DNA of 64,000 nt from Malaya genurostris (Eukaryota; Arthropoda; Insecta; Diptera; Culicidae): positions 180,138,866 to 180,202,865 of the forward strand of contig NC_080572.1 in NCBI RefSeq assembly GCF_030247185.1, given 5' to 3'. Numbering within the stretch: the stretch's first letter is position 1; each line of letters begins with the position of its first letter. Below the pieces are notes generated by a model, which searched no databases, had not been told where the DNA came from, and saw nothing but the letters and a program-made list of their open reading frames with translations. The position numbers and the translations under genes are program-made. Positions 22,080 through 32,931 of this stretch are shown here, one piece after another.

Positions 22080-22190
22080 CAAAACTTTTTTTACTAAGTA
22101 AATTCCAAATAACGTAAACTTTATTTACGAACTACCTCCATTTACGAGCCCCCGTTTAGTTCGTAAATTGAGGTTTCGGTGTACCGGGAT
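22080..22190. mobile_element. Fold-back MITE fragment beside the satellite
   Basis: Contains CCAAATAACGTAAACTTTAT, TTTACGAACTACCTCCATT and TTCGTAAATTGAGGTTTCGG. It is the same family as 19806-19936 and the mirror image of 30044-30140. Confidence 0.75.
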
Positions 22191-22299
22191 TCCGGTTCCG
22201 GAAGTACCAGTAATGGTGGAATTGACTTCGTTTTCGCATGGATGGCCTAACCGATCTGAGAACTGTCTCATTTTGCAGGTTTAACTATGCACACAGATA

Positions 22300-23000
22300 A
22301 TCTTTTTGGTATCTTTTAGGAATCGAAGAACACCAGGCATTTTTTTTCAGACGTCAAAAAAAACGTTTCAAACTTTCAGACAGATGATATTTTCTCGCTT
22401 TCTTTGATCAATTTTGAATTCAAGGTGCGAGGTTGATGAATATTGCATGTTAGGGTGCTACTTGTATATTGGGGAATGTTAGGACACACTTTTTAAGAAT
22501 CGGTTTTCATACAACTTTAAGTGTATTTAAGTTGTGACTACTAATTTTTCTCAAAGTATTTTGAGCATACTTTCAAACGCTGTAAACATTTTCTCAAATG
22601 TAATACTTATTCATAGGAAATTATGTTTGTTATGTTTTTGTAAGCATCAATTCAATTCTTGGTTACGTTTCGTTAAAATTTCCATGAGTTTTACAATGGT
22701 TTTTCCGCTTTTCTATTATGGAATGTGAGAGATGCATGAATTTTTGTATAACTTGACAAACGTTTTTAATAAAGCTGTTGCAACAATATGGAAATTTTTT
22801 CAAACAAGTTTCGCAATCTATATTTTTTTTACGGTCAAATAACTGTGAACGAAATTTTGTTTTTGGTTAAAAATTTCGATAGTTTCACAATTGATTTTAT
22901 AAGATTTTATAAATGTTTGTAAATTTGTTATATGTATTGGAACGTTAGTTAGTTACATATTGAATTCCTCTCTAGTAAACATTACTGATTGACGAACACA
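22300..23000. other. No recognisable gene
   Basis: AT-rich sequence with short frames only; nothing supportable. Confidence 0.5.
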
Positions 23001-23003
23001 CTA

Positions 23004-23537
23004 CATGGAACGAAAAGTCCTGAACTTCTCACAGAAGGAAAAAGACGTGAATACTTTCGAAATGTGTTTATTTATGTTGAGATGGCCCAATATAAAATTT
23101 CATGACAATCTATCCACTAGTGTTTGTATAACAGCTGATTGTATCAGACGAGTTCTAGTTTTCATCAAGCTTTGGAAAAAGACGCACCAGTGCATGCATG
23201 CATAAAAGCAATGGTGAAATTGAATGATTTGCGGTACGGATTTGTTCATCATCCCCCGTATTATCCAGACCTGGCCCCCAGTGACTTTTATCTATTTCCA
23301 AATCTGAAAAGGTTTCTCCAAGGAAAGAAATTTTCGTCGAATGCTGAGGTCATTGCAGAAACGGAAGCCTATTTTGAAGGCTTTGACAAACGTTTTTTTT
23401 TTCAAAGGGCATCAAAATGTTGGAGGACCGATGGGTCGAGTTTATCGTTTTAGATGGAGATTATGCTGAAGAATAAAAATTTTTTCATGATAAAAATCGA
23501 CTTTTTTGTTGTTAGGCCCGGGACTTCCCATTTCATG
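23004..23537 (+). mobile_element. Mariner remnant with TA duplications
   Basis: The left end is CATGGAACGAAAAGTCCTGA. The right end, read on the other strand, is CATGAAATGGGAAGTCCCGG. TA lies at 23002-23003 and 23538-23539. The 534-bp element retains only the 3' part of a transposase gene. Confidence 0.82.
23160..23456 (+). pseudogene. Mariner transposase C-terminal fragment
   Basis: The translation gives FVHHPPYYPDLAPSDFYLFP, NLKRFLQGKKFSSNAEVIAE and TEAYFEGFDKRF. The PDLAPSD motif carrying the third catalytic Asp of DD34D mariners is intact. The HTH and first catalytic Asp are missing, and the end of the frame is shifted. Confidence 0.85.
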
Positions 23538-23689
23538 TAGTACAACATACGATATTTGTCAAAATATAGGACGAGTTGTTTTTCGTTACAACGGAAGAAC
23601 TTAAATATATGTAGCACAGCGCAGAAAAAGTGTGCTTCAAGGTGTGCTTTTTCAATACCACAAGAGTTACCAGAACAATAACTTGATAA

Positions 23690-23900
23690 GTTGGACAGCA
23701 CAGCACTTGGGAACTTTAGTGATAGTTTGCATCTGTTTTTGTTATATTTTATATTGTGTATTGGTATTCGACATTCGCACAGGGTTCAAGTCAATAATGC
23801 TATTGAGCAGTTGGCAGGATGGCTCAAAAGCATTCATGACATCGTCAGTAAATCCTCTGCGAATTTCATATTGTATCTGTGGCTTTGACCAAAGTTAATC
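23690..23900 (+). pseudogene. Possible LINE reverse-transcriptase relic
   Basis: One frame reads VQVNNAIEQLAGWLKSIHD, which resembles the stretch just after the catalytic FADD/YVDD of I-type LINE reverse transcriptases. No catalytic motif is visible and stops surround it. Weak call. Confidence 0.25.
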
Positions 23901-24339
23901 CTGTTAATCGGAATACCACCTTCGAATGCCACGATCTATTCTGATTGTTCTCATAGGTGTTATAATTAATTACGTCTATCCCATTCCCAAATCGATTTAA
24001 ATATGCAGGCCGTATATTTTCGTAAAATCTGTTCCACTAAAAAAACGATTATTTCGAATAAGTTTACAATCGTGTCGGACTGACCTGAAACATGATAAGA
24101 TCTGCCAAATCTCTTGGGTTGAGACAATTGTTACTGACTGTAACTGAGCAGTCAGCTTCCTTTCAAATCCCCCTGGGAGGTCCAATAGTTTACTCAAGTC
24201 GTGAATTATGTTTATTGATTTCCTACCAGGGTTTTCAAATAATTACGGTGCAAAGAGAACGCCCGTTCGCGGTGTGATTTTTTTCCCGCACTTTTAAACC
24301 AATAACAATCGTTCAAATCGTAACCAAATTGCTACTTTT

Positions 24340-25840
24340 CTCCAGTAGCACGCAGCTTAAACTTGACCTCCTTTCGCCGAGTGAAAATTTGGAACGAAAG
24401 TGAATCGGATATCATTTCGAAAGGGGAACCGTCACTCTCGTCAGCCGGAAACTGGAGTTTCCGTGCCAAAATCTACCCGCGCTACGTAGATGATTCCCCG
24501 GCAGACGAGGAGGACTCCGATTCCGTGATTCGCCGCATGATCGCGTTCATCTTTCCAGCATCGTCACTGGAGTGCCATAATTGGTGCGGTTTTCCTCTTT
24601 TGCGGCCATCGTAGCTCAGAGCGCACGCAAATTTTTCCTCTTCGGTGCCGACCGCCTTGACACTAATCATCGGTTAATTTCGTTCGGGCAACTGTGGCAA
24701 CAACGGCAGCAGCAGCAGCTGATGCCGATCGCCGGTTCCCTTTGAGCTTCGCACTGTATTATGCATAGGTGCTTGCATACCGAGCCGATGCATCCGACCG
24801 CCAAACGCCCGGTTCGATCAGTCGAACGATCGGTTCGATGGATCGATCGCTGGTCGTGTTGTTGTTTATGGCAAATTGGTATTCAAAGGGCCACTCCCAG
24901 CGTCAGCCCGTGAAGAGTACCTGGCACCGGACGAGAGTTCCGTCGCAGTCGCAGCAGTGATTGCGATCATAAAACATACGGGGTTCATCGCGGGTTTGAT
25001 GAAATGGCTGGAAGGTCTTCTTCGCTGTATGACGGTTTCGCATGAGTGGCGTTGAACTATGAACATGACGAGTGCGTTGCATTTCTCGCAGGTCTATTCA
25101 AATCAAGCCTCGTTGTTTTTTTTTTGAAGTGCATCTTTGTCGGCGTATGTTTTCAATGTTGAATCGTTGATGCGATAAAAATAGGCCCATCCGCATTTCC
25201 GTGCTCTAGTTGGTCTACAATTGATGCTTGTTCTAGAACTGGAATTAGATTTGAATTCTAGGTCTTTGTTCGGTTGCTCGAAGCTCAGAGACCTCGGGTA
25301 GGGTAATTCCGAAAGCATCTCAACGGGTGCCCGCAACCAGTACTTTTCACATCATTCGCTGACGTCAGCGATTCCAGCTCAGCAAGACCTTGAACTTTCG
25401 TCTCACGTAATCGAACAACCGAAGGGTCGAAAAAAATTATGCATTTCATTATCGCCTTTCATCCAGTCATCATCGTTTCTTTGTCCATTTGTGGTCGCGC
25501 TTGAAGCTGCCCGCGAGTCATTTTTCAAAAGGATCGCTATCGTGATCGCTCAAACGTTCGCCCAGTATCTTCCCTACAGGCTCATCAGCCATCATTTTAT
25601 GGTATCGCTCCTGGGGCGGCGAAGGGAGGAATGCATAATCCAGCCGGTGATTATGCTTAATTTGCATCATGCAACAGACAGGTCTTCATGAGCCGTGAAT
25701 AAATTGCCATTATCCGCGCTGTCTGCCGCCCCGGCACAGAATGAATGAGTTCGAGTACCCACGATTAATCGATTTCAAGCGAAGAATTGCGCGCTTCAAA
25801 ATTCGCGTCGGGTATTTTCTTAGCCCGGTGTGACCGAATT
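24340..25840. other. GC-richer, repeat-poor island 4
   Basis: GC-rich and free of the dispersed repeats. Contains a CAG run at about 24703-24718, CGATCGAT-like words near 24830-24850 and CTGACGTCAGCG at 25361-25372. Frames up to 83 codons overlap on both strands without recognisable domains. Probably old unique non-coding DNA with regulatory potential. Confidence 0.45.
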
Positions 25841-26149
25841 TGGCAATCAATCAATAGGTTTTTTGTTGTTGTCTTCACGAGCAAAAGCGCAAAGTGAATG
25901 TCACAAAACCAGTAAAGTAAACCACTTCGAAAAAAAAAAAGAAACTGTAATCCATAACTCGATTCACAAGTTGAAAAATAACCTAATCCAAAGTAGTTGG
26001 TGCAACGGTCTGACGCCGAATTGTATGGCACATCCCGATCAGCAAAGCATTGCAAAATGTTACCAAAATTATTTCTGATGTTGATGTTTATATCACTTTA
26101 AGTTAATAATTTGATACCAATTCAAGAGCGATTATTGTATTAAGATTAC

Positions 26150-26870
26150 AGTTAGTCTAGTCATTGTTTCAAAGGGGTCCGGGTCAAATCCGGTGAATAT
26201 GGTGGATGCGGCATCAATTCGAAGCCTAATTCATGCAATTCCCCGATTAACGAGCAATTTAAATCAATGAGTATTATCTTGGTGACAGAGCGCCTTTTCC
26301 CTCAATTTAGAATCGTTTCTTACCGACTTTGATTTCCAAACGAATCCATTGGCGAAAGTATCGTTCGCTATTGATAGTTTTGCCTTTTTCAAGGTAGTCG
26401 ATAAACAAAATAATTTCCAAAATACTGAGACCATAACCGCTCTGGACGGACGGACGGACCGATTGCAGGCGATTCGGATGACGATCGTTTGGACTCCGAA
26501 AAATAGTAATTGATCCAGGTTTCGTCCATTGTTGCATATTGACGCAAAAAAACTGGTTTATTTTGGTGAAATAACTCCAAACAGTGCAGGAAATCAACAA
26601 AATGCTGACGTTTCTGCTCCACCTTGAGCAAACATGGCACCCACTTTGACAACGGTTTCCTCATATACAAAATTTTAAGGAAAATAGTGATATCTTTAAG
26701 ACGTCTGCAATATCACGCAATTTTGATTTACTGTTTTGAAAACGATTTGGTGCACTTTTTTACAGTTTCCGGTGTAACTACCCCTTTGATCGGCTGGCCA
26801 GAGCGTTTAGCATCTTCAGTGTCACTGTCAAATGGTTATTTCGATGGAGCAGATTTCCCGTAGAACTTTT
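26150..26870 (-). pseudogene. Mariner transposase pseudogene
   Basis: Read on the minus strand, in order: DTEDAKRSGQP and TPETVKKVHQIV (linker after the first HTH); KWVPCLLKVEQKRQ; FLRQYATMDETWINYYFSES (first catalytic Asp); a diverged segment ending in DYLEKGKTINSERYF; CHQDNTH (second Asp); and PHPPYSPDL. The third catalytic Asp is lost, because the usual APSD is replaced by a shifted TRTP. Several stops and frameshifts occur. This is a DD34D mariner of the type common in insects, with no clear terminal repeats left. Confidence 0.8.
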
Positions 26871-26899
26871 TTAGCGATTGTTGCTACATCAAAAAGGTA

Positions 26900-27515
26900 C
26901 AAAATTGTTTCGAATCCATTGTTTTGAGAATATTAAGACGAGCGTTACTTAAATTACTCTAACGTGGGGACCAAACATTAGAATGTCATGAAATTGTTGA
27001 CAGTATCCATAGGAGGCTAAAACAAACATGAAAAACAATTCGAAAATTTTGATTGTACGCCATCTATGTATCAGTCCCCGGATTTATTGATCCCCTTGTT
27101 TAATCTCAAACTACATAAGTATGTTCGCCTTTTTAACATGAACAATGATAGATTTTTTAGAGAGAGTTATCGTGAGTCTCAAGTGTATGAAAAGTAATCT
27201 AATGATTGTGCCAATCTACTAATTGGTTGAGTATTATCAGGTAAATATACTACTAGGTGTGTGTTTTCTTAATAATGAGATCCACGTGGTTTGTGACTCT
27301 CAAAAGCAACAAAAAAAAAATGTTTTTTAATCATAGATCAAAATTACTGCGACACAGATAAGAATAAGATTAATTGTTTCTCTTCCATAGATCAAAGTAT
27401 CTTTTCAGTCATGAGTAATATCTGTCATTTTTGGATTATTCAGATTTGGGAACATATCTTTTATATTGTTTTCCTTTTGTGCATTGTGCATCTTGTAAAA
27501 TATAATCCATAGCAC
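26900..27515. other. No recognisable gene
   Basis: AT-rich; nothing supportable. Confidence 0.5.
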
Positions 27516-27520
27516 CGTTA

Positions 27521-27617
27521 GTGTGCAGGATTCTTTATTGAGTAAAAATACAGACAAGCCCTGGGGCCATAACGTAAAATTCATTACGTCTCTAGCCCAG
27601 GAGAAATTCCTGCACTT
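27521..27617. repeat. Imperfect long hairpin
   Basis: Outer arms GTGCAGGATT / AATTCCTGCAC, middle arms CCTGGGGC / GCCCAGG and inner arms ACGTAA / TTACGT fold on one centre near 27580. The side lengths are unequal. It may be the core of a small MITE or a structured RNA. No partner copy was found in the window. Confidence 0.5.
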
Positions 27618-27619
27618 TT

Positions 27620-28535
27620 GAATCGTCAGATATTTTCTATATTTTCGAATGTATATACATTTTACGATTTGTTGGAAACTAGGAGGAAAATTATTCGTTC
27701 TACGTTTAATGTAAACTGTAGCTAGTGTTATTCTTCATACAGTTTTTGACATTTTATGCGTTGATGACTAAAGTAATAGTCTGAATCTAAATAAAGTCCA
27801 TGTCGTTTTTTGGAAACCTATTCTTATTTCCGGGTTTATTCTTCATAATTGCTAAAAAAAACCTCGTAGGTTTCGTAACACTCTATCACCGATTTCGCGT
27901 AACAGCACGATGCCAGATCCGACCAAAAAATGTGTTACCTTCGCGAAACTGAAGAAAGGACAGTAAGTGCGTACTCATTCACGTCCGAAGCTTTAGAAAA
28001 GATTATTATACCTCGGTGTAGTATGCTTAAAGTGTTTCATAAGCAGTGTAAAATTTGTGTTTGCTTATAGATTTAAGTTGAACTGCTAGGTGGTGCTGAT
28101 GAACTGAAAAAGAAACGCGAAGGAAACGTGCTTGGAATAGTTATAGTTTCTTAAGTTTAGTAGCGCTCAGCCAATCCTTTAAATCGTCTAAGCTTTGATC
28201 CTTTTTTTTAGTTTTCTGTCATAATTCTATTCACAAGCTGTTTTTCGTTGAATACATGCAAACGTTTTCTTGATAAAAATATAGAATTTCAACTACAGAT
28301 GAACTTGAAGAATTTTTGTAATAAATTTCATTTTGAATTTCTGAAATAGGTTGGAATCTTTGAGAAATCGGTATGGGTTCCATTCGGATACATTCTTATC
28401 ACTCTTTTTAAGGTATTAGATATCAATGGAATCAATGAGACTTAATTTGATCTTTGTCTAATGGACAAACCAGACGGAAGAATTGACATTCTTGGTTACG
28501 TCGTAAGGCTGAACATGCATTTGAAGTAATCCCTC
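27620..28535. other. No recognisable gene
   Basis: AT-rich sequence with short frames only. One short stretch near 27915-27980 (CCGACCAAAAAATGTG region) looks more codon-like but could not be assigned. Confidence 0.4.
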
Positions 28536-28539
28536 ACTT

Positions 28540-28690
28540 TCTTTGCAATCACGGGGTTGCATTTCTTAGCTTTTCTTCCACTGTCAACTCGCCATCTTTC
28601 TTTAAGATTTTACCACACAGGACTACGGACGAACTATCTATTTCCAACTGTTTTGCTATGCTTCTAGGATTTTTCACAACCACGGCCATA
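28540..28690 (-). pseudogene. Possible transposase helix-turn-helix fragment
   Basis: The minus strand reads MAVVVKNPRSIAKQLEIDSS, then SVVLCGKILKKDGE, then a stop. The pattern resembles the DNA-binding module of Tc1/mariner-type transposases (KNPxSIxxLAxxLxIxxSxV). It is too short and diverged for a family call. Confidence 0.3.
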
Positions 28691-28699
28691 ATGTTTTAT

Positions 28700-29430
28700 C
28701 AACGTACTTCTTGCTTGGAAGTCACTTGATGGATTGTGAGGAAATTTTTCCCTAATAAATAATTTACTTTTGGCTCAATCTTTTCTTTAAAAAATTGTGT
28801 TTCATTCAACCAACTGCAATAAAACTCAAACTTTATCGAATCCATTACCGGTAACATGACTAAGAAATCATGAAAATCATGAACCATCATGAGACCATGC
28901 CCACTACTGATGATTTTGTGAGTAAATTCCATAAAAATTTTTATGATACATATCATTTTGCTCATAACATCAGCGTTTTCCATAATACAAAGCATCATTC
29001 GAACAACATTTTGTTTTTTTTTTCGTGGAAAAAAAATGAGAAATAAGTCGCTGAAGAGGTATTTTTGAGAACGCTTCCTAAAAATCATGATTTGCCGTGT
29101 CCACTGTATGTCAGCGCAGACTAATCAGACGTCAACAAATCAATGTAGCATAGATAGAGTAGATATTTCTATTCTATTCTATCATTTCTTTTTGATTTAT
29201 TTAATTTTTTTTTTAATTTTTGGTCGTAGTTCATTCATAGAATTTTTTGTCAAATTTTCAAGTCAATCAAAGTAGAACGCTTGGGCCTGTACACCGAGCT
29301 CATGGCTCTTCGAAGTATAAGATAAGCAAAGATAAAAACCCATAACTTCAAAAGTTTTGTTCCGATATGCTTCAAAATTTCACAGAATATTGTTGAAATG
29401 TTTTCCTATAAGAAAATTCATGAAAACGAA
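28700..29430 (-). repeat. Dispersed repeat, inverted partner of 49660-50350
   Basis: Two separate blocks, 28990-29120 and 29280-29420, match the reverse complement of 50240-50350 and 49660-49800. Shared words include GAGGTATTTTTGAGAACGCT-like sequence, AATCATGATTTGC, and the GAGCTC region followed by AGTATAAGAT. A 129-codon minus-strand frame (28699-29088) and a + frame at 50269 encode related starts (MIFRKRSQKYLF / MIFKKSSQKYLF). Codon meaning is doubtful. Confidence 0.65.
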
Positions 29431-29559
29431 AAACATCGAAGAATATTCATGCAAAACATACATGCGATAAAAAAGGTATCATTCACCTGCTAGGTGAATC
29501 AAGCACTTTGTTATCCATTAGTGACCTTGGAAAGATAAACGAATTCCATAAAATTGGTT

Positions 29560-30040
29560 GAAAATAATCTCCAGTTTCAGGTTCTAGATTTTAGTTGATG
29601 AGCAAATAAACTCACTTCTGGTACTTCGGTTCCCAATTTCTGGTTCCGTTAGGACAGGAAATAGTTAACAAATGCTCTAAAGTGAAGATCCAAAGAACGT
29701 AAAAACTCCTTGGAACTGTGCTAAAATCATTTTTTTTGGAAATGTTGTTGGCTGATGGTTAAATAAACGACTTTGGCTGTACCGGTCCTGTGTTTCCTGT
29801 TTATTAAGTGCTGGTGATAGCGGTGGAACATTCCAAATATTTTTAAAAAATCAAAAATAACTCATCTGATTTACATTAAGTTATATTCAAAAAAAAGGTC
29901 TTACTTACGAAATAACAGTGTGATAAGAATTCAAAAATTTCGAATCATCATTTAGAGCATGGAGTCAACATACCTAACAAATCGTTTAACTTGGACTCGA
30001 GATTTTCTCGAATATCAGTTGATGGCCGGTTCCGAAAGTT
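29560..30040. repeat. Diverged culicid dispersed repeat
   Basis: Phrases such as GGTACTTCGGTTCC, TCTGGTTCCG and CGACTTTGGCTGTACCGGTC correspond to parts of the 50750-51545 and 39760-39860 repeats. Low identity. Confidence 0.5.
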
Positions 30041-30043
30041 TAC

Positions 30044-30870
30044 CGAAACCTCCATTGACGAACTAAATGGGGGTTCGTAAATCGAGGTAGCTCGTAAAAA
30101 AAGTTTACTTTATTTGGGATTTGGTTCGTAAAAAAAGTTTCGTGTAATGAATGTGGAAACCACCAATCATATTGTTATTTTCGGAATGGATGTGAAGATT
30201 GCGTGCAAGAAAATAATGTTTGGAGTCGTTTGAAATCCAAAATAGCGACTTCCGATTTATTGATATTCCCTAAAAACCCCCTACAATTTTTGTATTTTCG
30301 TAACAAGATCTACTTCGTAACAACATCTACTCATGTCGGAAAATGATGTTTAAGGTGGTTTTGAAATCCAAGCCGGCGACTTCCTTGAAAACCCTTACAA
30401 TACTGCAATATACCGAATCCCAATCCGATCCGAAAACACCCATTTTCAAAGAATTTCAATCAATCGAAAGTCGTCATCTTTGATTTTGGATCGACCTAAA
30501 ACATTATTTTGCGGCATGATGAGTACATTAAACCTGTTCCGAAAATACCCATATTGCAAGGGCTTTCATGGAATATCAATGAACCGTAAGTCACCATTTT
30601 GGATGTTCAAAACACCTAAAACATCATTTTCTGGAATCTACTCTTCATACCCGTTCCAAAAATATTCCTATTTCAGTAGTTTCCATGAAATCGTTTTCAT
30701 TGTATGCTAAAACCTCTTTTTACGAAGTAGGTTCGTTAAAATTCTTCACGTTACTTGGAGTTTGGTTCGTAACAAAAAATAACCTTATTAGGGATTTGGT
30801 TCTTAGAAGGAGTTACGTAAAAAGAGGTAACGAAAAAAAAAGTTCGCAAACGGAGTTTTGGGTGTATTGA
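30044..30870. mobile_element. Satellite segment bounded by fold-back MITEs
   Basis: Left MITE 30044-30140 (ACCGAAACCTCCATTGACGA; TTCGTAAAAAAAGTTT) and right MITE 30705-30865 (AAAACCTCTTTTTACGAAG; ACGTAAAAAGAGGTAACG) bracket 116-bp satellite units. Units left of about 30400 are in reverse orientation (AAATCCAAAATAGCGACTTC). Units right of it are forward (GTTCCGAAAATACCCATATT). The order MITE-satellite-MITE mirrors 19806-22190. Confidence 0.72.
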
Positions 30871-31009
30871 AAAAAGTGCGAAACACTTCGATTTCTTGAA
30901 GACAGGCAATTTTTTCAAATTGAAGACAGACTAATTTTTTCAAATTTAAATCGAAATAAAAAAAAAATTTTCTACTTTCGGTTCCAGAATTTAAAGTGTG
31001 ACTAGTGTT

Positions 31010-31228
31010 TGTAGTTTCAAATCGTAATTTAGAGCAACACGGGGAAATTCTGAATTTGGCTGAAATCTAGTCCAATTTGTAAGCCATAAGAATCGACTTC
31101 GGCTATACTGGTCCACGAATGCCGGTTCCGAAAGTAGTTAAAGAGGTTAAAAACTCCAAAACAGAACACACTTCGCTTTCTCAGAGAAGACTTAGCCGAT
31201 GTTCACGACCTTAGATCCAAATGAAAAA
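31010..31228. repeat. Diverged culicid dispersed repeat
   Basis: GCCGGTTCCGAAAGTAGTTA and CACTTCGCTTTCTCAGAGA match the conserved modules of the family at 40500-41280. It abuts histone-derived copy C. Confidence 0.6.
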
Positions 31229-32210
31229 TGCCGGTGGGTAATGTCAGAGACATAACTGGATGACATGACTACGAATAAAACTAACATGCTTCACTTCTGA
31301 ATTTTTGTCGTCAATACGACTTACTTTACTATGGGGCGCCTTTTCAAAATTTACCCTCTGAGAGAGTGATAAGTTTTTGATCGAGAATATCTCTTGTTGT
31401 ACCTAACGAATCAACATAATTTTTGCTACATGCCATCGGAAATATGATCACAATTTTATGATAAAATTTTCAGATTTGTGACATAATCTCAAAATATTCA
31501 AAATTAAACTTTTCTGAAATGTTTGGTATAAACGAGTGTCGTAGAGAATTACGCATTTTAACCTTTCTGAATGCTAGAAACAAATCCTCACAGCATACTG
31601 ATAATTTCTTTCAATAAATTATGCAAATCCGAAATGAAATTATCGACATTCAAATTCTGTATGCGACTATTTTTTATAGCCGCTAGAACCGCCCATTAGT
31701 GAAAAAAACTACAAACGAAATCACGTAAAAAGAAACCTCTTAACAAAAATTAGATCAGTTATGATTCTGTCACCACTACGAGCAGATGTATTTTGTGTCG
31801 TTTGCAAAGCTAGTTTCGCTTCCGACAAGAGCGATTACGTCACAGCTGCCAGTTGTTTGCATTGGTGAAAAAACAACGAAAATTGGACAACGGTGGAGAG
31901 CATCACACAAAATCACAAAATCTAAAGAACTATTAGAATTTCTTGCTCGCAAATCGAAGGTAAATATCCTCAGTTTAGTGCAAACATAGAACTGTTTGAT
32001 TTGGTTTGTGCACTTCTCGCTGTGTGAAATTCACAGTAATCGAGATCAAATGAAGCCTTCTTCGTTTTTGCGTAAAATGTGGAAAAGGGGAATTTTAGCA
32101 GAATTCATACAATTGATCAACTAATTGATATTCGAAAGTGTTAAGGAACATGTCAGTTGTTTTCGTATTCACGACATCCAGTTATGTCTCTGACATTACC
32201 CTACCGCCTT
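31229..32210 (+). mobile_element. Histone-derived dispersed element, copy C
   Basis: The only copy with the long terminal sequence on both sides. The left reads GGTGGGTAATGTCAGAGACA followed by TAACTGGATG (31233-31262). The right is its inverse, CCAGTTATGTCTCTGACATT then ACCCTACCGCC (32177-32207). Just inside the left end is the usual GTCGTCAATACGACTTACTT start. The interior is rearranged: a block normally found downstream of the histone part (31585-31660) precedes it. The histone core and its AATCTAAAGAACTATTAG downstream words follow at 31795-31940. Confidence 0.88.
31795..31935 (+). pseudogene. H3-like remnant in copy C
   Basis: TTTGCAAAGCTAGTTTCGC, GACAAGAGCGATTACGTCA, TTGTTTGCATTGG and GAAAATTGGACAAC parallel the second half of the H3-like remnant in copies A and B. 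There is no promoter and no intact stem-loop. Non-functional. Confidence 0.5.
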
Positions 32211-32929
32211 TTTTTCTTCAGTTTGAGCGAATTTTATATCTATGCATTATAGAAAGGTAAACAAACATGATAGAAATACATTTAGGTTGAATATTATATA
32301 CAACCCATGTATAACATGTAATAAATCAAATAAGAATATTATAAAATCCATTTTAAGAGATTCATAAAAAATTGATCGGATTCGTCAACTGATAAAGTTA
32401 TAATGTACAGACAGAGAGCAAAACAGATGAGTTAAAAAAACGCATTGATGGGTCATATGATCGACAATGAACACAGTTTTGATCCTAACAAAACCAGAAT
32501 TCTCGATCAAGAAAACAGATTTAATTTTTTACAAATATTGGAAATGTGCCATATTTTCACTGACAGTTCAACTATTAACTTCAGGACCGACACGCATAAT
32601 TTGAATGCTGTCTGTCCGATCTGTTGCTCTCTCTCACACATGAACAATCAATTTCGCCTTTTTCTATTGCCATTTCTCCTCCGATTTCGCTGTCTATCAC
32701 TACTCATCTGTCTCACTCTAATTTTTGCTCCACTGTCTTCCATATTCGCTGCTTGCAATATTTCAGTGCTCAATCGAAGTCGATGTGCGTGGGAAGTGCT
32801 TGTGCAAGTTCTTGGCAAGACAAATAATTTGAATTAAAATTACTAAACAAATAGTAAATTAGTATGTCTTGTTTTGTGTTTTAGTGTAGAGTAGCTGTTT
32901 TTCAACCAACTATTACAAAAGTTACACCA
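32211..32929. other. No recognisable gene
   Basis: A 130-codon frame at 32445-32837 has a hydrophobic middle (LLPFLLRFRCLSLLICLTLI) but no family resemblance, and a second frame overlaps it. I do not call it a gene. Confidence 0.45.
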
Positions 32930-32931
32930 TA

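Noticed and set aside
27880..27985. Codon-like stretch with possible splice donor (GGACAG|TAAGTG)
   Set aside because: No GT directly at a sensible exon border and no family match. Too short to call.
32445..32837. 130-codon frame with a hydrophobic middle
   Set aside because: No homology pattern and no promoter or splice context. Low-complexity pyrimidine-rich DNA explains the Leu/Phe run.
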